From: Parabacteroides hominis
Lineage (GTDB): Bacteria > Bacteroidota > Bacteroidia > Bacteroidales > Tannerellaceae
Assembly: GCF_014287585.1 (NCBI RefSeq)
Contig: NZ_JACOOJ010000006.1
Location: forward strand, 62,001-126,000
Length of the DNA: 64,000 nt
Direction of reading: 5' to 3'
In this document: piece by piece, positions 17,637 through 26,545 of the stretch
Layout of the letters: every line of letters starts with the position of its first letter
Position numbering within the stretch: the stretch's first letter is position 1
Notes under the pieces: model-generated
The model's database searches: none
Told to the model about the DNA's origin: nothing
The model's input: only the letters and a program-made list of their open reading frames with translations
Position numbers and translations under genes: made by a program

Positions 17637-18470
17637 ATGAAGAGATTGAGTATTATATTAATGGTGGTCCTTTTTTGCAGCTTGCAGGGACATGCACAAT
17701 TTTGGATCAGTTTCGGATGGAATGAACCCCATTGCCAGAACTGCCTCTGGATGGAACAGGCAATTCGTATGACGAACCGTCAGGCTGCCGAGTATCATAA
17801 GATCATTCATCGATACGGGGAGAAGATCGAGCGTGAAGCGCGTAAGCATTATCGCTATTGGGACCAGTCCGCCCAGAAGATCTATAAGTTGCGTATGGAG
17901 CGGGACCGGAAATTGCAGCGTCTCCTTTCCCCTTCGCAGTTCCGTCTATATGTGCGTTTCGTCCGTGAGACACCGACACGCATCCACGACTGGAGAGGTT
18001 GGTATAATAACCCGCATTATCCGAACTACCGTCCGTCCAGTTCCTGCCATCGTTATGAAGATCATTACTGGCATTGCCAGTGGGAATATACGAACAATAG
18101 ATGGTTCGACCGCTTTGACGACGGCAAATGGTATCCCGGTAAGTACGATCGTCCCGGCCATGATAACGGACAGTGGAGGCCGGACAGGCATGATCGTCCT
18201 CAGCCGAATCATAACAATGGCCGTCCCCACCATGACAATGGACAGTGGAAACCCGACAAATACGATCGTCCGAACCTTCAGGGAGGCCGTCCCGGTTCCG
18301 ATAATCACAAGAATAAGCACGATAAGGACAAATATGACAAGAAACGTCCGGACCGGGATAAAGACAGGCATTACGATAAGGACAAAAAAGAGGACAAACG
18401 CTCTGACAAGGATCGTACGAATAGTCGGCAACGTACGAGCAACAGGCGGAGCATAGAGAAAAGTATCTGA
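17637..18470 (+). CDS. Secreted protein with helical N-terminus and His/Asp/Lys/Arg-rich C-terminal tail
   Basis: Not recognised. The ATG at 17637 was chosen over a TTG three codons upstream because it begins a clean signal peptide (MKRLSIILMVVLFCSLQGHAQ). The 277-residue product has a helical segment (about 45-110, ending in a LLSPSQFRLYVRF motif), resembling the general style of Spy/CpxP-like periplasmic proteins. An aromatic and His-rich stretch follows. The last 130 residues are almost entirely H, D, N, R, K, P and Y, with repeats of the kind HDNGQW(R/K)PD(R/K). Such a tail suggests metal binding or an extended, disordered, highly charged segment. It overlaps nothing and is 2 bases from the next gene. 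Confidence 0.7.
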   Translation: MKRLSIILMVVLFCSLQGHAQFWISFGWNEPHCQNCLWMEQAIRMTNRQAAEYHKIIHRYGEKIEREARKHYRYWDQSAQKIYKLRMERDRKLQRLLSPSQFRLYVRFVRETPTRIHDWRGWYNNPHYPNYRPSSSCHRYEDHYWHCQWEYTNNRWFDRFDDGKWYPGKYDRPGHDNGQWRPDRHDRPQPNHNNGRPHHDNGQWKPDKYDRPNLQGGRPGSDNHKNKHDKDKYDKKRPDRDKDRHYDKDKKEDKRSDKDRTNSRQRTSNRRSIEKSI

Positions 18471-18472
18471 TA

Positions 18473-18913
18473 ATGGGATTTAGAGTAAACCGACGCACCC
18501 TGCTTTTGATAGCCGGGTGCGTTTGGATCATAGCAGGCATCAATATCTTAAGGATCGGCATCGTCACGTGGTTGAACGATGCCCATTACTGGCTGTTTAA
18601 AGTCGGAGAGGCAATTGTTGTTTTCCTGCTTTTCTTCCAGTTTGTCTTTCGTCGTTTGTTTGTTAAACATTCCGAGCGGATTTCACAGAAAGGGGAAAAG
18701 AACTGTCCTTTTTCATTTTTTGATGTGAAAGGCTGGATCGTGATGATCTTTATGATTACTTTCGGCGTTACGATCCGTCATTTCCAATTGCTCCCCAACT
18801 CCTTTATTTCGGTATTTTATACCGGACTCTCATCTGCCTTGATTATTACCGGTATTTTATTCCTGATCCGGGCTTATTCATCGTCCCGCCATAAGCTGAA
18901 AAGCGATAGCTAA
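18473..18913 (+). CDS. Small four-helix membrane protein
   Basis: A 146-residue protein of unknown function with four hydrophobic segments (about 10-30, 43-62, 82-102, 112-135) and short charged loops. No motif that I recognise. It starts 2 bases after the stop of the His-rich protein gene, so the two are very probably co-translated; they may form an envelope pair. A short hairpin (TATATAC-GAGA-GTATATA, 18914-18931) follows the stop. Confidence 0.7.
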   Translation: MGFRVNRRTLLLIAGCVWIIAGINILRIGIVTWLNDAHYWLFKVGEAIVVFLLFFQFVFRRLFVKHSERISQKGEKNCPFSFFDVKGWIVMIFMITFGVTIRHFQLLPNSFISVFYTGLSSALIITGILFLIRAYSSSRHKLKSDS

Positions 18914-18950
18914 TATATACGAGAGTATATAATAAAAGCGTAAATCTTTG

Positions 18951-18958
18951 TATCTTTG
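18951..18958 (+). promoter_or_regulatory. -7 promoter box of the rRNA methyltransferase gene
   Basis: TATCTTTG, 62 bases upstream of the ATG at 19021. Confidence 0.55.
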
Positions 18959-19020
18959 TCCACATAAAGCCGGGAATAGTCGAATTGCCCGGTGATAAAA
19001 AACGGAAAAGATATAGAATA

Positions 19021-19770
19021 ATGAAAGAAAACGAAATGGTGTTCGGCATCCGTGCCGTGATCGAGGCAATCCAGGCCGGTAAAGAGATTGATAAAATATT
19101 GGTGAAACGTGAACTGCAGGGAGACTTGTCTCGTGAACTGTTTGAAGTTCTGAAAGGACGTGACATACCTGTACAGCGTGTGCCTGCCGAACGTCTCGAC
19201 CGTTTGACGCGTAAGAACCATCAGGGGGTAATAGCCTTTATCCCGGCTATCACGTACGAGCGGCTGGAGAATATTATTCCGTTTGTGTATGAACAGGGAA
19301 AGAATCCGTTTATCGTGTTGTTGGATGGGATTACGGATGTCCGTAACTTCGGTGCGATTGCCCGTACCTGCGAATGTGCCGGTGTGGATGCGATCGTGAT
19401 TCCTTCAAAGGGCAGCGTAACGGTGAATGCCGATGCGATTAAGACCTCGGCCGGTGCGCTCCATGTATTGCCTGTCTGCAAGGAAAAAAGCATTACGGAG
19501 GCCATCCGTTTCTTACAGGCGTCAGGAGTAAAAGTCTATGCAGCCAGTGAAAAAGCCTATGAGAATTATACGGCTATCAAATATGACGGACCTGTGGCGA
19601 TCGTGATGGGAGCCGAAGATACGGGAGTCTCGATGGATAATCTTCGTATCTGCGACAGCATGGTGAAGATCCCGCAGTTCGGTACGATCGGTTCGCTGAA
19701 CGTATCGGTCGCCTCTTCCATCCTGATCTATGAAGTGGTTCGCCAGCGGATGAATGAACAAGCACAATAA
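19021..19770 (+). CDS. rlmB: 23S rRNA 2'-O-ribose methyltransferase, TrmH/RlmB family
   Basis: A 249-residue SPOUT methyltransferase. The start at 19021 is preferred to an in-frame TTG at 18985, because family members begin with the substrate-binding domain (MVFGIRAVIEAIQAGKEIDKI). The three SPOUT motifs are present: NFGAIARTCECAGV, IVMGAEDTGVS and IPQFGTIGSLNVSVASSIL, which form the knotted SAM site. Best match is RlmB, which methylates G2251 of 23S rRNA, but TrmH relatives are hard to separate by eye. Followed 21 bases later by ridA. Confidence 0.88.
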   Translation: MKENEMVFGIRAVIEAIQAGKEIDKILVKRELQGDLSRELFEVLKGRDIPVQRVPAERLDRLTRKNHQGVIAFIPAITYERLENIIPFVYEQGKNPFIVLLDGITDVRNFGAIARTCECAGVDAIVIPSKGSVTVNADAIKTSAGALHVLPVCKEKSITEAIRFLQASGVKVYAASEKAYENYTAIKYDGPVAIVMGAEDTGVSMDNLRICDSMVKIPQFGTIGSLNVSVASSILIYEVVRQRMNEQAQ

Positions 19771-19791
19771 CGTTATTAAAATAAAGAAACA

Positions 19792-20172
19792 ATGAAGAAA
19801 GTTATCGCAACAAAAAATGCACCTGCCGCTATCGGTCCGTATAGCCAGGCGGTACAAGTAGGAAATATGCTGTTTGCTTCCGGCCAGTTGGGTCTTGCTC
19901 CCGCAACAGGCAATTTCGCAGAAGGAGGAGTGAAAGAACAGACCGTACAGGCATTCAAGAATGTACATGCAATTCTGGAAGAAGCCGGTCTTAGCATCGA
20001 CGATGTCGTAAAGACAACCGTATTCCTGGCTGATATGAGTGATTTCGCTGCTATGAACGAAGTATATGCTTCTCAGTTCGAAGGTACTTTCCCAGCCCGT
20101 TCAGCTGTCGCAGTCAAGACATTGCCGAAGAATGGCCTGGTGGAAATCGAAGTGATTGCCGTAAAGGAATAA
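19792..20172 (+). CDS. ridA: RidA family enamine/imine deaminase
   Basis: A 126-residue RidA/YjgF protein that hydrolyses reactive enamines and imines formed by PLP enzymes. Diagnostic stretches are APAAIGPYSQAVQVGNMLFASGQLG and the C-terminal PARSAVAVKTLPKNGLVEIE, with the catalytic Arg. Full length. A long hairpin right after the stop ends transcription here. Confidence 0.95.
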   Translation: MKKVIATKNAPAAIGPYSQAVQVGNMLFASGQLGLAPATGNFAEGGVKEQTVQAFKNVHAILEEAGLSIDDVVKTTVFLADMSDFAAMNEVYASQFEGTFPARSAVAVKTLPKNGLVEIEVIAVKE

Positions 20173-20178
20173 AACAAT

Positions 20179-20242
20179 TGTCTTTGATTACGAATATAAC
20201 TGCTTTTGATTTCAAAGACAGTTATATTCGTAATTAAAGACA
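20179..20242. terminator. Long bidirectional hairpin between ridA and ygiQ
   Basis: Arms of 24 bases (starting TGTCTTTGATTACGAATATA and ending TATTCGTAATTAAAGACA) pair with one mismatch around a 16-base loop. Located between convergent genes. Confidence 0.75.
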
Positions 20243-20318
20243 GCTTTTGCTAAATGTATTTCGTGAACTTGTATCGGTCATGCAATTTTTTTGTTCCTCT
20301 TCGCTCAAAGAAGTGAAA

Positions 20319-22133
20319 TTACTTTCCGAATAGCTTTCCGATCAAGTCTTTCTTTCCTATCTTCTGCAATGCTTGTGTGATTTGGCGGCGGAACTCCGGT
20401 TTATACCAGAAAAAGAACTGACGTTGTGCCAGTTTTTGTTCTTTCGTATGGGCCGTATATACCTTTTCCAATGTATAGGGATGATACCCTGTGTAGTACA
20501 TCTCCGTTGCCAGTGTCATGGGGGTAGGTGTAAAATCCTGTACCTGTTCGAGCTGGAAATGCAGCTTCTTGGTCTGGATAGCCAAGTTTGCCATATCCGC
20601 CTCGGTACAACCGGGATGGCTGGATATGAAATAAGGGATTAATTGCTGGTTCAATCCGTGTTGCTTGTTTACACGGTCGAATATCTTCTTGAATTGTCCG
20701 AAAAGCTCGAATGAAGGTTTGCGCATCATCTTCAGGACATTGTCCTCCGTATGTTCGGGTGCGACTTTGAGACGGCCGGAGACATGGCGGGCTATCAGTT
20801 CCTCCATATAGGTATGGGCTGCCTTGTTCAGATTGTCATCCGCATACCGGTGCAAGAGCAGGTCATAGCGGATGCCGCTACCGATAAACGAACGTTTGAT
20901 TTCCGGCATGCTGTCCACTTCTTTGTATATATCTAACAACGGCGTATGATCTGCATTCAGGTTCTTGCAGACGACAGGAGAGATGCAAGAAGGTTTCTTG
21001 CACTGGGCGCAGATATCCGGATTCTTCCCTCTCATCCGGTACATATTGGCCGAAGGGCCGCCCAGGTCGCTCAGATATCCTTTGAAGTCCGGCATTTGGG
21101 TGATCTCCTTAACTTCTTTCAATATGGACTCTTTACTTCGTGAGGCGATAAACTTTCCCTGATGCGCCGAGATCGTACAGAAAGCACAGCCCCCAAAACA
21201 TCCCCGGTGGATGTTTACCGAGAACTTGATCATCTCGAAAGCCGGTATCGTCTTCCCTTTGTATTTAGGATGGGGCAGGCGGGTGTAGGGCAGGTCGAAT
21301 GACGCATCTATCTCTTCTTCCGTCATAGGCGGGAAAGGGGGATTGACGACTATCGTCTGTTTGCCTACCTTTTGCAGGATGCGGGAAGCCTGCTGCTTGT
21401 TGGATTCTTCCTCTATATGTTTGAAGTTCTTGGCCTGTTTCAGTTTGTCGCGCAGACATTCTTCATGGGAAAAGAGATTGATATCGTCAGGTAGCGGCTC
21501 TACCGTATCAGTTAAATAGGCGGTCTGCCGTATATCTTTGATCTCATGGAAGGGAGTTCCGGCTTGTAACCGGCTGACCAGTTCTTTCAGGGGAAGTTCT
21601 CCCATGCCGTATATCAGTAAATCCGCCGGGCTGTCTTTCAGGATTCCGGGGAGCAGCTTGTCCTGCCAGTAATCGTAATGCGTGACTCGGCGCAGGGAAG
21701 CCTCTATACCTCCTAATACGACGGGAACATCCGGGTAGATTTCTTTCAGTATCTTCGTGTAAACGATGCTGGGATAATCCGGGCGCATGCCGGCGCGGCG
21801 GTCCGGCGTATAAGCATCATCGCTGCGCAGGCGTTTGTTGGCGGTATAGTGGTTGATCATCGAATCCATCGCTCCGGCAGAGACACCGAAGAAGAGGCGG
21901 GGTGCTCCCAGTTTCTTGAAGTCCCGGTAATCCCCGCGCCAGTCCGGTTGCGGAACGATTGCTACGCGCAGTCCCATCGCTTCGAGTGTCCGCCCGATGA
22001 CGGCAGCCCCGAATGAAGGATGGTCCACATATGCGTCTCCGCTGAAAAGTATCACATCTATATAGTCCCATCCGCGGGCTTCAACTTCTTTCTTTGTAGT
22101 AGGCAGCCATGCCTCCGGTCTGAATGTTTTCAT
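20319..22133 (-). CDS. YgiQ family radical SAM protein
   Basis: A 604-residue YgiQ-type radical SAM protein. The start MKTFRPEAWLPTTKKEVE at 22133 is the conserved family N-terminus; an upstream in-frame Met at 22184 would lie before the promoter box. The [4Fe-4S] cluster motif is RGCFGGCAFCTISAHQG, and an additional cysteine cluster (CAQCKKPSC ... C) may bind a second metal centre. The N-terminal third is a B12-binding-like/DUF3362-type region. Catalytic reaction unknown. A TATCTTTG box ends only 6 bases before the ATG, so the mRNA is probably leaderless. Confidence 0.9.
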   Translation of the reverse strand: MKTFRPEAWLPTTKKEVEARGWDYIDVILFSGDAYVDHPSFGAAVIGRTLEAMGLRVAIVPQPDWRGDYRDFKKLGAPRLFFGVSAGAMDSMINHYTANKRLRSDDAYTPDRRAGMRPDYPSIVYTKILKEIYPDVPVVLGGIEASLRRVTHYDYWQDKLLPGILKDSPADLLIYGMGELPLKELVSRLQAGTPFHEIKDIRQTAYLTDTVEPLPDDINLFSHEECLRDKLKQAKNFKHIEEESNKQQASRILQKVGKQTIVVNPPFPPMTEEEIDASFDLPYTRLPHPKYKGKTIPAFEMIKFSVNIHRGCFGGCAFCTISAHQGKFIASRSKESILKEVKEITQMPDFKGYLSDLGGPSANMYRMRGKNPDICAQCKKPSCISPVVCKNLNADHTPLLDIYKEVDSMPEIKRSFIGSGIRYDLLLHRYADDNLNKAAHTYMEELIARHVSGRLKVAPEHTEDNVLKMMRKPSFELFGQFKKIFDRVNKQHGLNQQLIPYFISSHPGCTEADMANLAIQTKKLHFQLEQVQDFTPTPMTLATEMYYTGYHPYTLEKVYTAHTKEQKLAQRQFFFWYKPEFRRQITQALQKIGKKDLIGKLFGK

Positions 22134-22138
22134 GCAGG

Positions 22139-22146
22139 CAAAGATA
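22139..22146 (-). promoter_or_regulatory. -7 box of ygiQ, almost touching the start codon
   Basis: On the minus strand this reads TATCTTTG. The start codon is at 22133, so the usual transcription start 5-7 bases downstream falls at or within it. Confidence 0.5.
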
Positions 22147-22240
22147 CGAATTATATTCTGTCCGTCATGATGGGGCCAAGCCATAACTTTTGCTTATGGG
22201 AGATAGGAATTAATGATTAGCAAGTGATCCTTAAATCCCA

Positions 22241-22248
22241 TATCTTTG
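22241..22248 (+). promoter_or_regulatory. -7 promoter box of mdh
   Basis: TATCTTTG overlaps a small palindrome CTTTGCAAAG; the leader to the ATG at 22338 is about 85 nt. Confidence 0.55.
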
Positions 22249-22337
22249 CAAAGGAAAAGAAAAATAAGGTTTGCAAGAGAACTTTATGATTCTTCGGAAT
22301 GTTTTATAGGAAGACATACATTAAAAAACAATACAAT

Positions 22338-23339
22338 ATGAAAACATTGACAGACGAAAAGCTCACGATCGTAGGGGCAGCAGGTATGATTGGTTCGAAT
22401 ATGGCTCAGACAGCCATCATGATGGGACTTACTTCTAATATTTGTTTGTATGATCCGTACGCTCCGGGTTTGGAAGGAGTAGCTGAAGAATTGTTCCATT
22501 GCGGTTTCGAAGGCGTTAATATCACTTTTACTTCCGATATCAAAGAAGCGTTGACTGGTGCTAAATATATCGTAAACTCCGGTGGGGCTGCCCGTAAGGC
22601 AGGAATGACCCGTGAAGACTTGCTGAAAGGAAATGCCGCTATCGCCGAAGAATTCGGTAAGAACGTAAAGGCTTATTGTCCGGATGTCAAGCATATCGTA
22701 GTTATTTTCAATCCGGCCGATATCACCGGTTTGATCACACTGTTGTATTCAGGTTTGAAACCTTCGCAGGTGACGACTTTGGCTGCTTTGGACTCTACCC
22801 GCCTGCGTAGCGAACTGGCTAAACATTTCGGCGTATCTATGGATGTTGTAGAGAACTGCCGTACATACGGCGGCCATGGCGAACAAATGGCTGTTTACGC
22901 TTCTACTGCGAAAGTGGAAGGCAAACCGTTGGCTGACATGATCGGCACGGATGCCTTGACTAAAGACCAGTGGGCTGAAATCCAGACGAAGGTGACGAAA
23001 GGTGGCGCCAATATCATTGCTTTGCGCGGCCGTTCTTCTTTCCAAAGCCCGTCTTATGTTTCCATCGAGATGATTGCTGCCGCTATGGGCGGTAAACCGT
23101 TCCGCTGGCCTGCCGGCGCTTATGTCTCCAATGGCAAGTTCGACCATATCATGATGGCGTGGGAAACTTCCATTACAAAAGACGGCGTAGCATTGAAAGA
23201 AGTAAAAGGAACTCCGGAAGAAGAAGCTGCTTTGGAAAAGAGCTACGAACATCTTTGCGCATTGCGCGACGAAGTGATCGCAATGGGTGTTTTGCCTCCG
23301 ATCTCCGAGTGGCATGCATTGAATCCGAATATTAAGTGA
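22338..23339 (+). CDS. mdh: Malate dehydrogenase (lactate/malate dehydrogenase family)
   Basis: A 333-residue NAD-dependent dehydrogenase. The ATG at 22338 is chosen over one 39 bases upstream because the nucleotide-binding strand follows directly (KLTIVGAAGMIGSNMAQTA). Substrate-binding and catalytic segments are LDSTRLRSELAKHFGVS (Arg and Asp) and YGGHGEQM (catalytic His). In Bacteroidales this enzyme reduces oxaloacetate to malate on the reductive route to succinate and propionate. Own promoter and own terminator. Confidence 0.9.
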   Translation: MKTLTDEKLTIVGAAGMIGSNMAQTAIMMGLTSNICLYDPYAPGLEGVAEELFHCGFEGVNITFTSDIKEALTGAKYIVNSGGAARKAGMTREDLLKGNAAIAEEFGKNVKAYCPDVKHIVVIFNPADITGLITLLYSGLKPSQVTTLAALDSTRLRSELAKHFGVSMDVVENCRTYGGHGEQMAVYASTAKVEGKPLADMIGTDALTKDQWAEIQTKVTKGGANIIALRGRSSFQSPSYVSIEMIAAAMGGKPFRWPAGAYVSNGKFDHIMMAWETSITKDGVALKEVKGTPEEEAALEKSYEHLCALRDEVIAMGVLPPISEWHALNPNIK

Positions 23340-23402
23340 AAAGTCAAAAAGACAGGTAAAGAGATTTAGGTTATCAGAAAATAGGTTGTAGATATTTATT
23401 TT

Positions 23403-23450
23403 AAGGAGTATGTCAAAAGGGCTTTTCATCCCCGACATACTCCTTTTTTT
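23403..23450. terminator. Hairpin terminator between mdh and the S9 peptidase gene
   Basis: AAGGAGTATGTC pairs perfectly with GACATACTCCTT and is followed by a T run; it lies between convergent genes. Confidence 0.8.
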
Positions 23451-23454
23451 GCAA

Positions 23455-25947
23455 TTATAAATGTCTTTCCGGGTAAAGTGCATCCCACCATTGCGGCTCG
23501 TCCTTCAGGTATTTGGCAAACCAGGCGAAGATGGTGTTTTGCCATTCAAGACGTTTCTTGTAATCCGCCACTCCGTGGTTCTCACCGTCTACCTGGACGA
23601 ACTCAACCGTTTTCCCAAGTAACTTCAAAGCCAGGAACATCTGGATGCTTTCTCCGATGGGCACATTCGTATCCGCATTTCCGTGAAGCAGCAGGAGAGG
23701 CGTTTGGATCTTGTCTGCATTGAACAGCGGACTGTGCTTTGTGAAAAACTCCGGATTATTCCACGGGTAAGTGCCCGTATTGGCAACCGAGCAATATCCG
23801 TATCCCCAATAACCTTCACCCCAATAGCTGCTCAGGGCGCTGATACCCGCATGACTGACTGCGGCAGCAAACAGGTCGGTCTTTGTTTGCAGATATTGCG
23901 TCATGAAACCGCCGTAGCTTGCGCCGGCACAACCGATTTTCTTCGGATTGACGAACGAATGTTCTTTGCAGAACTGTTCTGTCCCCTGAATGATTTCATC
24001 GGCAGTCTTGTCTCCCCAGGCGTTTACGTGGCGGGCGGCGAACTCTTGTCCGAAGCCGGTCGTGCCACTTGGGTTCAAAGTGTAGACCACATAGCCGAGG
24101 GCGGCATACATATGCATGGAGTAGCTGAATTCCAACGCACGGTTAGTAGGAGAGGTTCCGCCGTAGTAATAGACGATCATCGGATATTTCCGGGATGCAT
24201 CGAAGTTGGGCGGAAGATAATAGCGGCCTTGAATGACAGTCCCGTCGGTAGAGGTGAAATTCCAGTCGTGCACTTCCCCGAATTTGATGTCTTTCAGCTT
24301 GTCGGCCGACAAGTCGTAAATCAACTGCGTCTTGTTGTTCTTGGTGTTGTAGCTGTACAGGCGGTTGGCGTTGGATACGCTCTGTCCGTAGTAATACATG
24401 ACCGGAGCAGCTTCGGCCAGCGAATAATTGTAGATGACGTCTTCCGGCAGGTCGAGGCGGCGGATCTTGCCGTTGGCGGGATTGCAGGTATAGACACGCT
24501 GGTAATCCTGGTCTTCCGTCAGCATATAGATCTGTCCGTCGAATTTGCTCCATTGCGCAGTCGTGACGTTCGGATTGAAGTCTTTGGTAAGCGCCTTTGC
24601 TTTCCGTTTTGCCGGATCGTACAGGAAAAGCTGTCCGTCGTAGGTGTTGGATATCTGTCCCTCTTGGATGTTCAGGCCGATATTGTCGAATGCATTGCCC
24701 GAACCGAACACCATCAACTGCTTGCCGTCCGGCGAGAAAGTCGCCCCATTGATGTATTTGGCTTTTTCCCATAAAGTGTCGATCGCCATGGTCTGCAAAT
24801 CCAACTTATACATGGAATTGCCGGAGTGGGGCAATGAAGTATAATCCATCTCGCTGGTGCTGAACAGCAGGTAACGGCTGTCGGCACTGACATCATTAAT
24901 AAAGGTGTTGTTATGCCCGTATGTCAACTGTTCGTACAGGCCGGTCTGAAGGTCGTAGCGCCAGATGAAATAACGGTTGCGGAATCCCGGCAGGCGATCG
25001 TTCGGTTCCAGGATACGAAGCATATCCGGACCGTCTTTAGGACCTTCTTCCTGGATGGTATAGAGCAATGTCTTTTCATCCGGTGTAAAACTGAAACTGC
25101 CTTCCGGCAGGTTTTCCGCCAAGACTTCTTCCTGCATGGTTGCCGGATCGACGGTTACCAGCTCTTTCCCGTTCATTCCGGTACGGGTGAAATACATCTT
25201 GTCGCTCGTCGGCATCCAGTCGGCAGTCAGGATAAATCCTTTGTCCTGCAATAAAATCCGTCCGGTCGCTGCATCCCGCAATTGGGCGTATTGTTCGCTT
25301 TTTCCTCCTTCCATGCGGGTATAGTATTTTACCAGCACATATTTCCCGTTAGGCGATACGCTCGTTCCCCGGAATTGTGTCCCTTCCAGGATATCGCGCG
25401 ACGTATATCGCTTTTCCGGATTAAGGGAAGCGATTACTTGTGCCTCTTCCTCGCTTTTGAAGATGGCTTTCAGGGTGGACGAACATGTATCGGTGTCGGC
25501 GGTCAGGTATTTGACCACCACTTCGTAACGATGCGGTTCCAGCGCCAGTTCGGAAGTCGCGCCTACCGGTTTATTATTGACAAACACTTCGAATGTGCCC
25601 GGTCCGGAGACTTCAAGCGAGCCTTTCGTGTAGCGGTCGCTGTTCAGGTAGAACGAATAGAGGTGCAAGGCATATCCCTTTTCAGGCGCCGGGACGGTGA
25701 TCAGTCCGGCGGTATCTGCATCGATAACGCCCGCATTGCTCAGGGCGCGGTCGAAGGGAATAGTCGATTTGACCAGGTTTTTGGCCTCGAAAGGTTTGCC
25801 ATTGACATTCAGGCTGTCTGCCAGGATCGGCTTGTTGACCGCTATCGGCCCGGCATGAAGGTACTGCATCACTTTGACGTCTTCCGCCGCCTGCGTGGCG
25901 AAAGCCGAAAAGAGGAGTAACGGGATAAGTTTAATCTTCTGATTCAT
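23455..25947 (-). CDS. Secreted S9 family prolyl oligopeptidase (dipeptidyl-peptidase-like)
   Basis: An 830-residue serine peptidase. The start at 25947 gives a signal peptide (MNQKIKLIPLLLFSAFATQA, cleaved after Ala 20). About 190-560 form a beta-propeller of WD/PD40-like repeats (FSPDGKQLMVF, TPDEKTLLYT). The C-terminal alpha/beta hydrolase has the nucleophile in GASYGGFMT (Ser677), Asp759 in HGNADTNVP and His791 in ENHGVADY. It probably trims proline-containing peptides in the periplasm. Monocistronic; the next upstream gene is 22 bases away and also on the minus strand. Confidence 0.9.
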   Translation of the reverse strand: MNQKIKLIPLLLFSAFATQAAEDVKVMQYLHAGPIAVNKPILADSLNVNGKPFEAKNLVKSTIPFDRALSNAGVIDADTAGLITVPAPEKGYALHLYSFYLNSDRYTKGSLEVSGPGTFEVFVNNKPVGATSELALEPHRYEVVVKYLTADTDTCSSTLKAIFKSEEEAQVIASLNPEKRYTSRDILEGTQFRGTSVSPNGKYVLVKYYTRMEGGKSEQYAQLRDAATGRILLQDKGFILTADWMPTSDKMYFTRTGMNGKELVTVDPATMQEEVLAENLPEGSFSFTPDEKTLLYTIQEEGPKDGPDMLRILEPNDRLPGFRNRYFIWRYDLQTGLYEQLTYGHNNTFINDVSADSRYLLFSTSEMDYTSLPHSGNSMYKLDLQTMAIDTLWEKAKYINGATFSPDGKQLMVFGSGNAFDNIGLNIQEGQISNTYDGQLFLYDPAKRKAKALTKDFNPNVTTAQWSKFDGQIYMLTEDQDYQRVYTCNPANGKIRRLDLPEDVIYNYSLAEAAPVMYYYGQSVSNANRLYSYNTKNNKTQLIYDLSADKLKDIKFGEVHDWNFTSTDGTVIQGRYYLPPNFDASRKYPMIVYYYGGTSPTNRALEFSYSMHMYAALGYVVYTLNPSGTTGFGQEFAARHVNAWGDKTADEIIQGTEQFCKEHSFVNPKKIGCAGASYGGFMTQYLQTKTDLFAAAVSHAGISALSSYWGEGYWGYGYCSVANTGTYPWNNPEFFTKHSPLFNADKIQTPLLLLHGNADTNVPIGESIQMFLALKLLGKTVEFVQVDGENHGVADYKKRLEWQNTIFAWFAKYLKDEPQWWDALYPERHL

Positions 25948-25969
25948 GTATTGTGTATATTTAGAATGT

Positions 25970-26545
25970 TTATTTGCGGGTTGCACTGACCATATAGAGT
26001 CGGTCATTGTCTTCCATCGCGTTGACGCTAAAGAAAGGAGACAACATGCGAGCCAGTTCGGCTACGGGAGGCAGTCCTTCCGACAGTTTTCCGGCGTGCT
26101 TGTCATGGTGTCCGTTGATCTTGTCGCGGCTTTCGCTGTGGCAGATCACCAGTTCGCCGCCTTCCGGCAGCAGGCCGGCCAGATGGGAGATCAGCTTCTG
26201 CGGTTCCGGGAAATGAGGGAAAACACTGTAGGCGATGATATAGTCGAAAGATTCTCCCTGTATATCCCACACGTCCTGGCAACGAAAGTCGACGATCGGT
26301 GTTGCATATTTGCTCCTTGCCTTTTCGATCATCCCCGGAGAGATATCCACTCCCACAATTTGCCGGGGAGAATGGGGCAGGAGGTAACTCTCCAATACAC
26401 CGGTTCCGCATCCTATGTCCAGTATGCGAAGCCCTTTCCTCAGTCCGGTCTTTTGCAGGATATCATTCAGCTTTTCCGGATCATGGTAGCAAAGTTCGTC
26501 CCACCGGTCGGCAAGAGTATCGAAGAAGTCCGCCACCTTGTTCAT
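25970..26545 (-). CDS. Class I SAM-dependent methyltransferase
   Basis: A 191-residue methyltransferase with motif I ILDIGCGTGVLESYL, then VGVDISPGMIEKAR and FDYIIAYSVFPHF. The start at 26545 overlaps the ispE stop by 4 bases (ATGA), so translation is coupled. Resembles the UbiE/Methyltransf_11 group; the acceptor substrate is unknown. Confidence 0.85.
   Translation of the reverse strand: MNKVADFFDTLADRWDELCYHDPEKLNDILQKTGLRKGLRILDIGCGTGVLESYLLPHSPRQIVGVDISPGMIEKARSKYATPIVDFRCQDVWDIQGESFDYIIAYSVFPHFPEPQKLISHLAGLLPEGGELVICHSESRDKINGHHDKHAGKLSEGLPPVAELARMLSPFFSVNAMEDNDRLYMVSATRK

Noticed and set aside
23543..23560. 18-base match CATTCAAGACGTTTCTTG to 34903-34920
   Set aside because: One copy is within the S9 peptidase coding sequence and the match does not extend; it could arise by chance in 64 kb.
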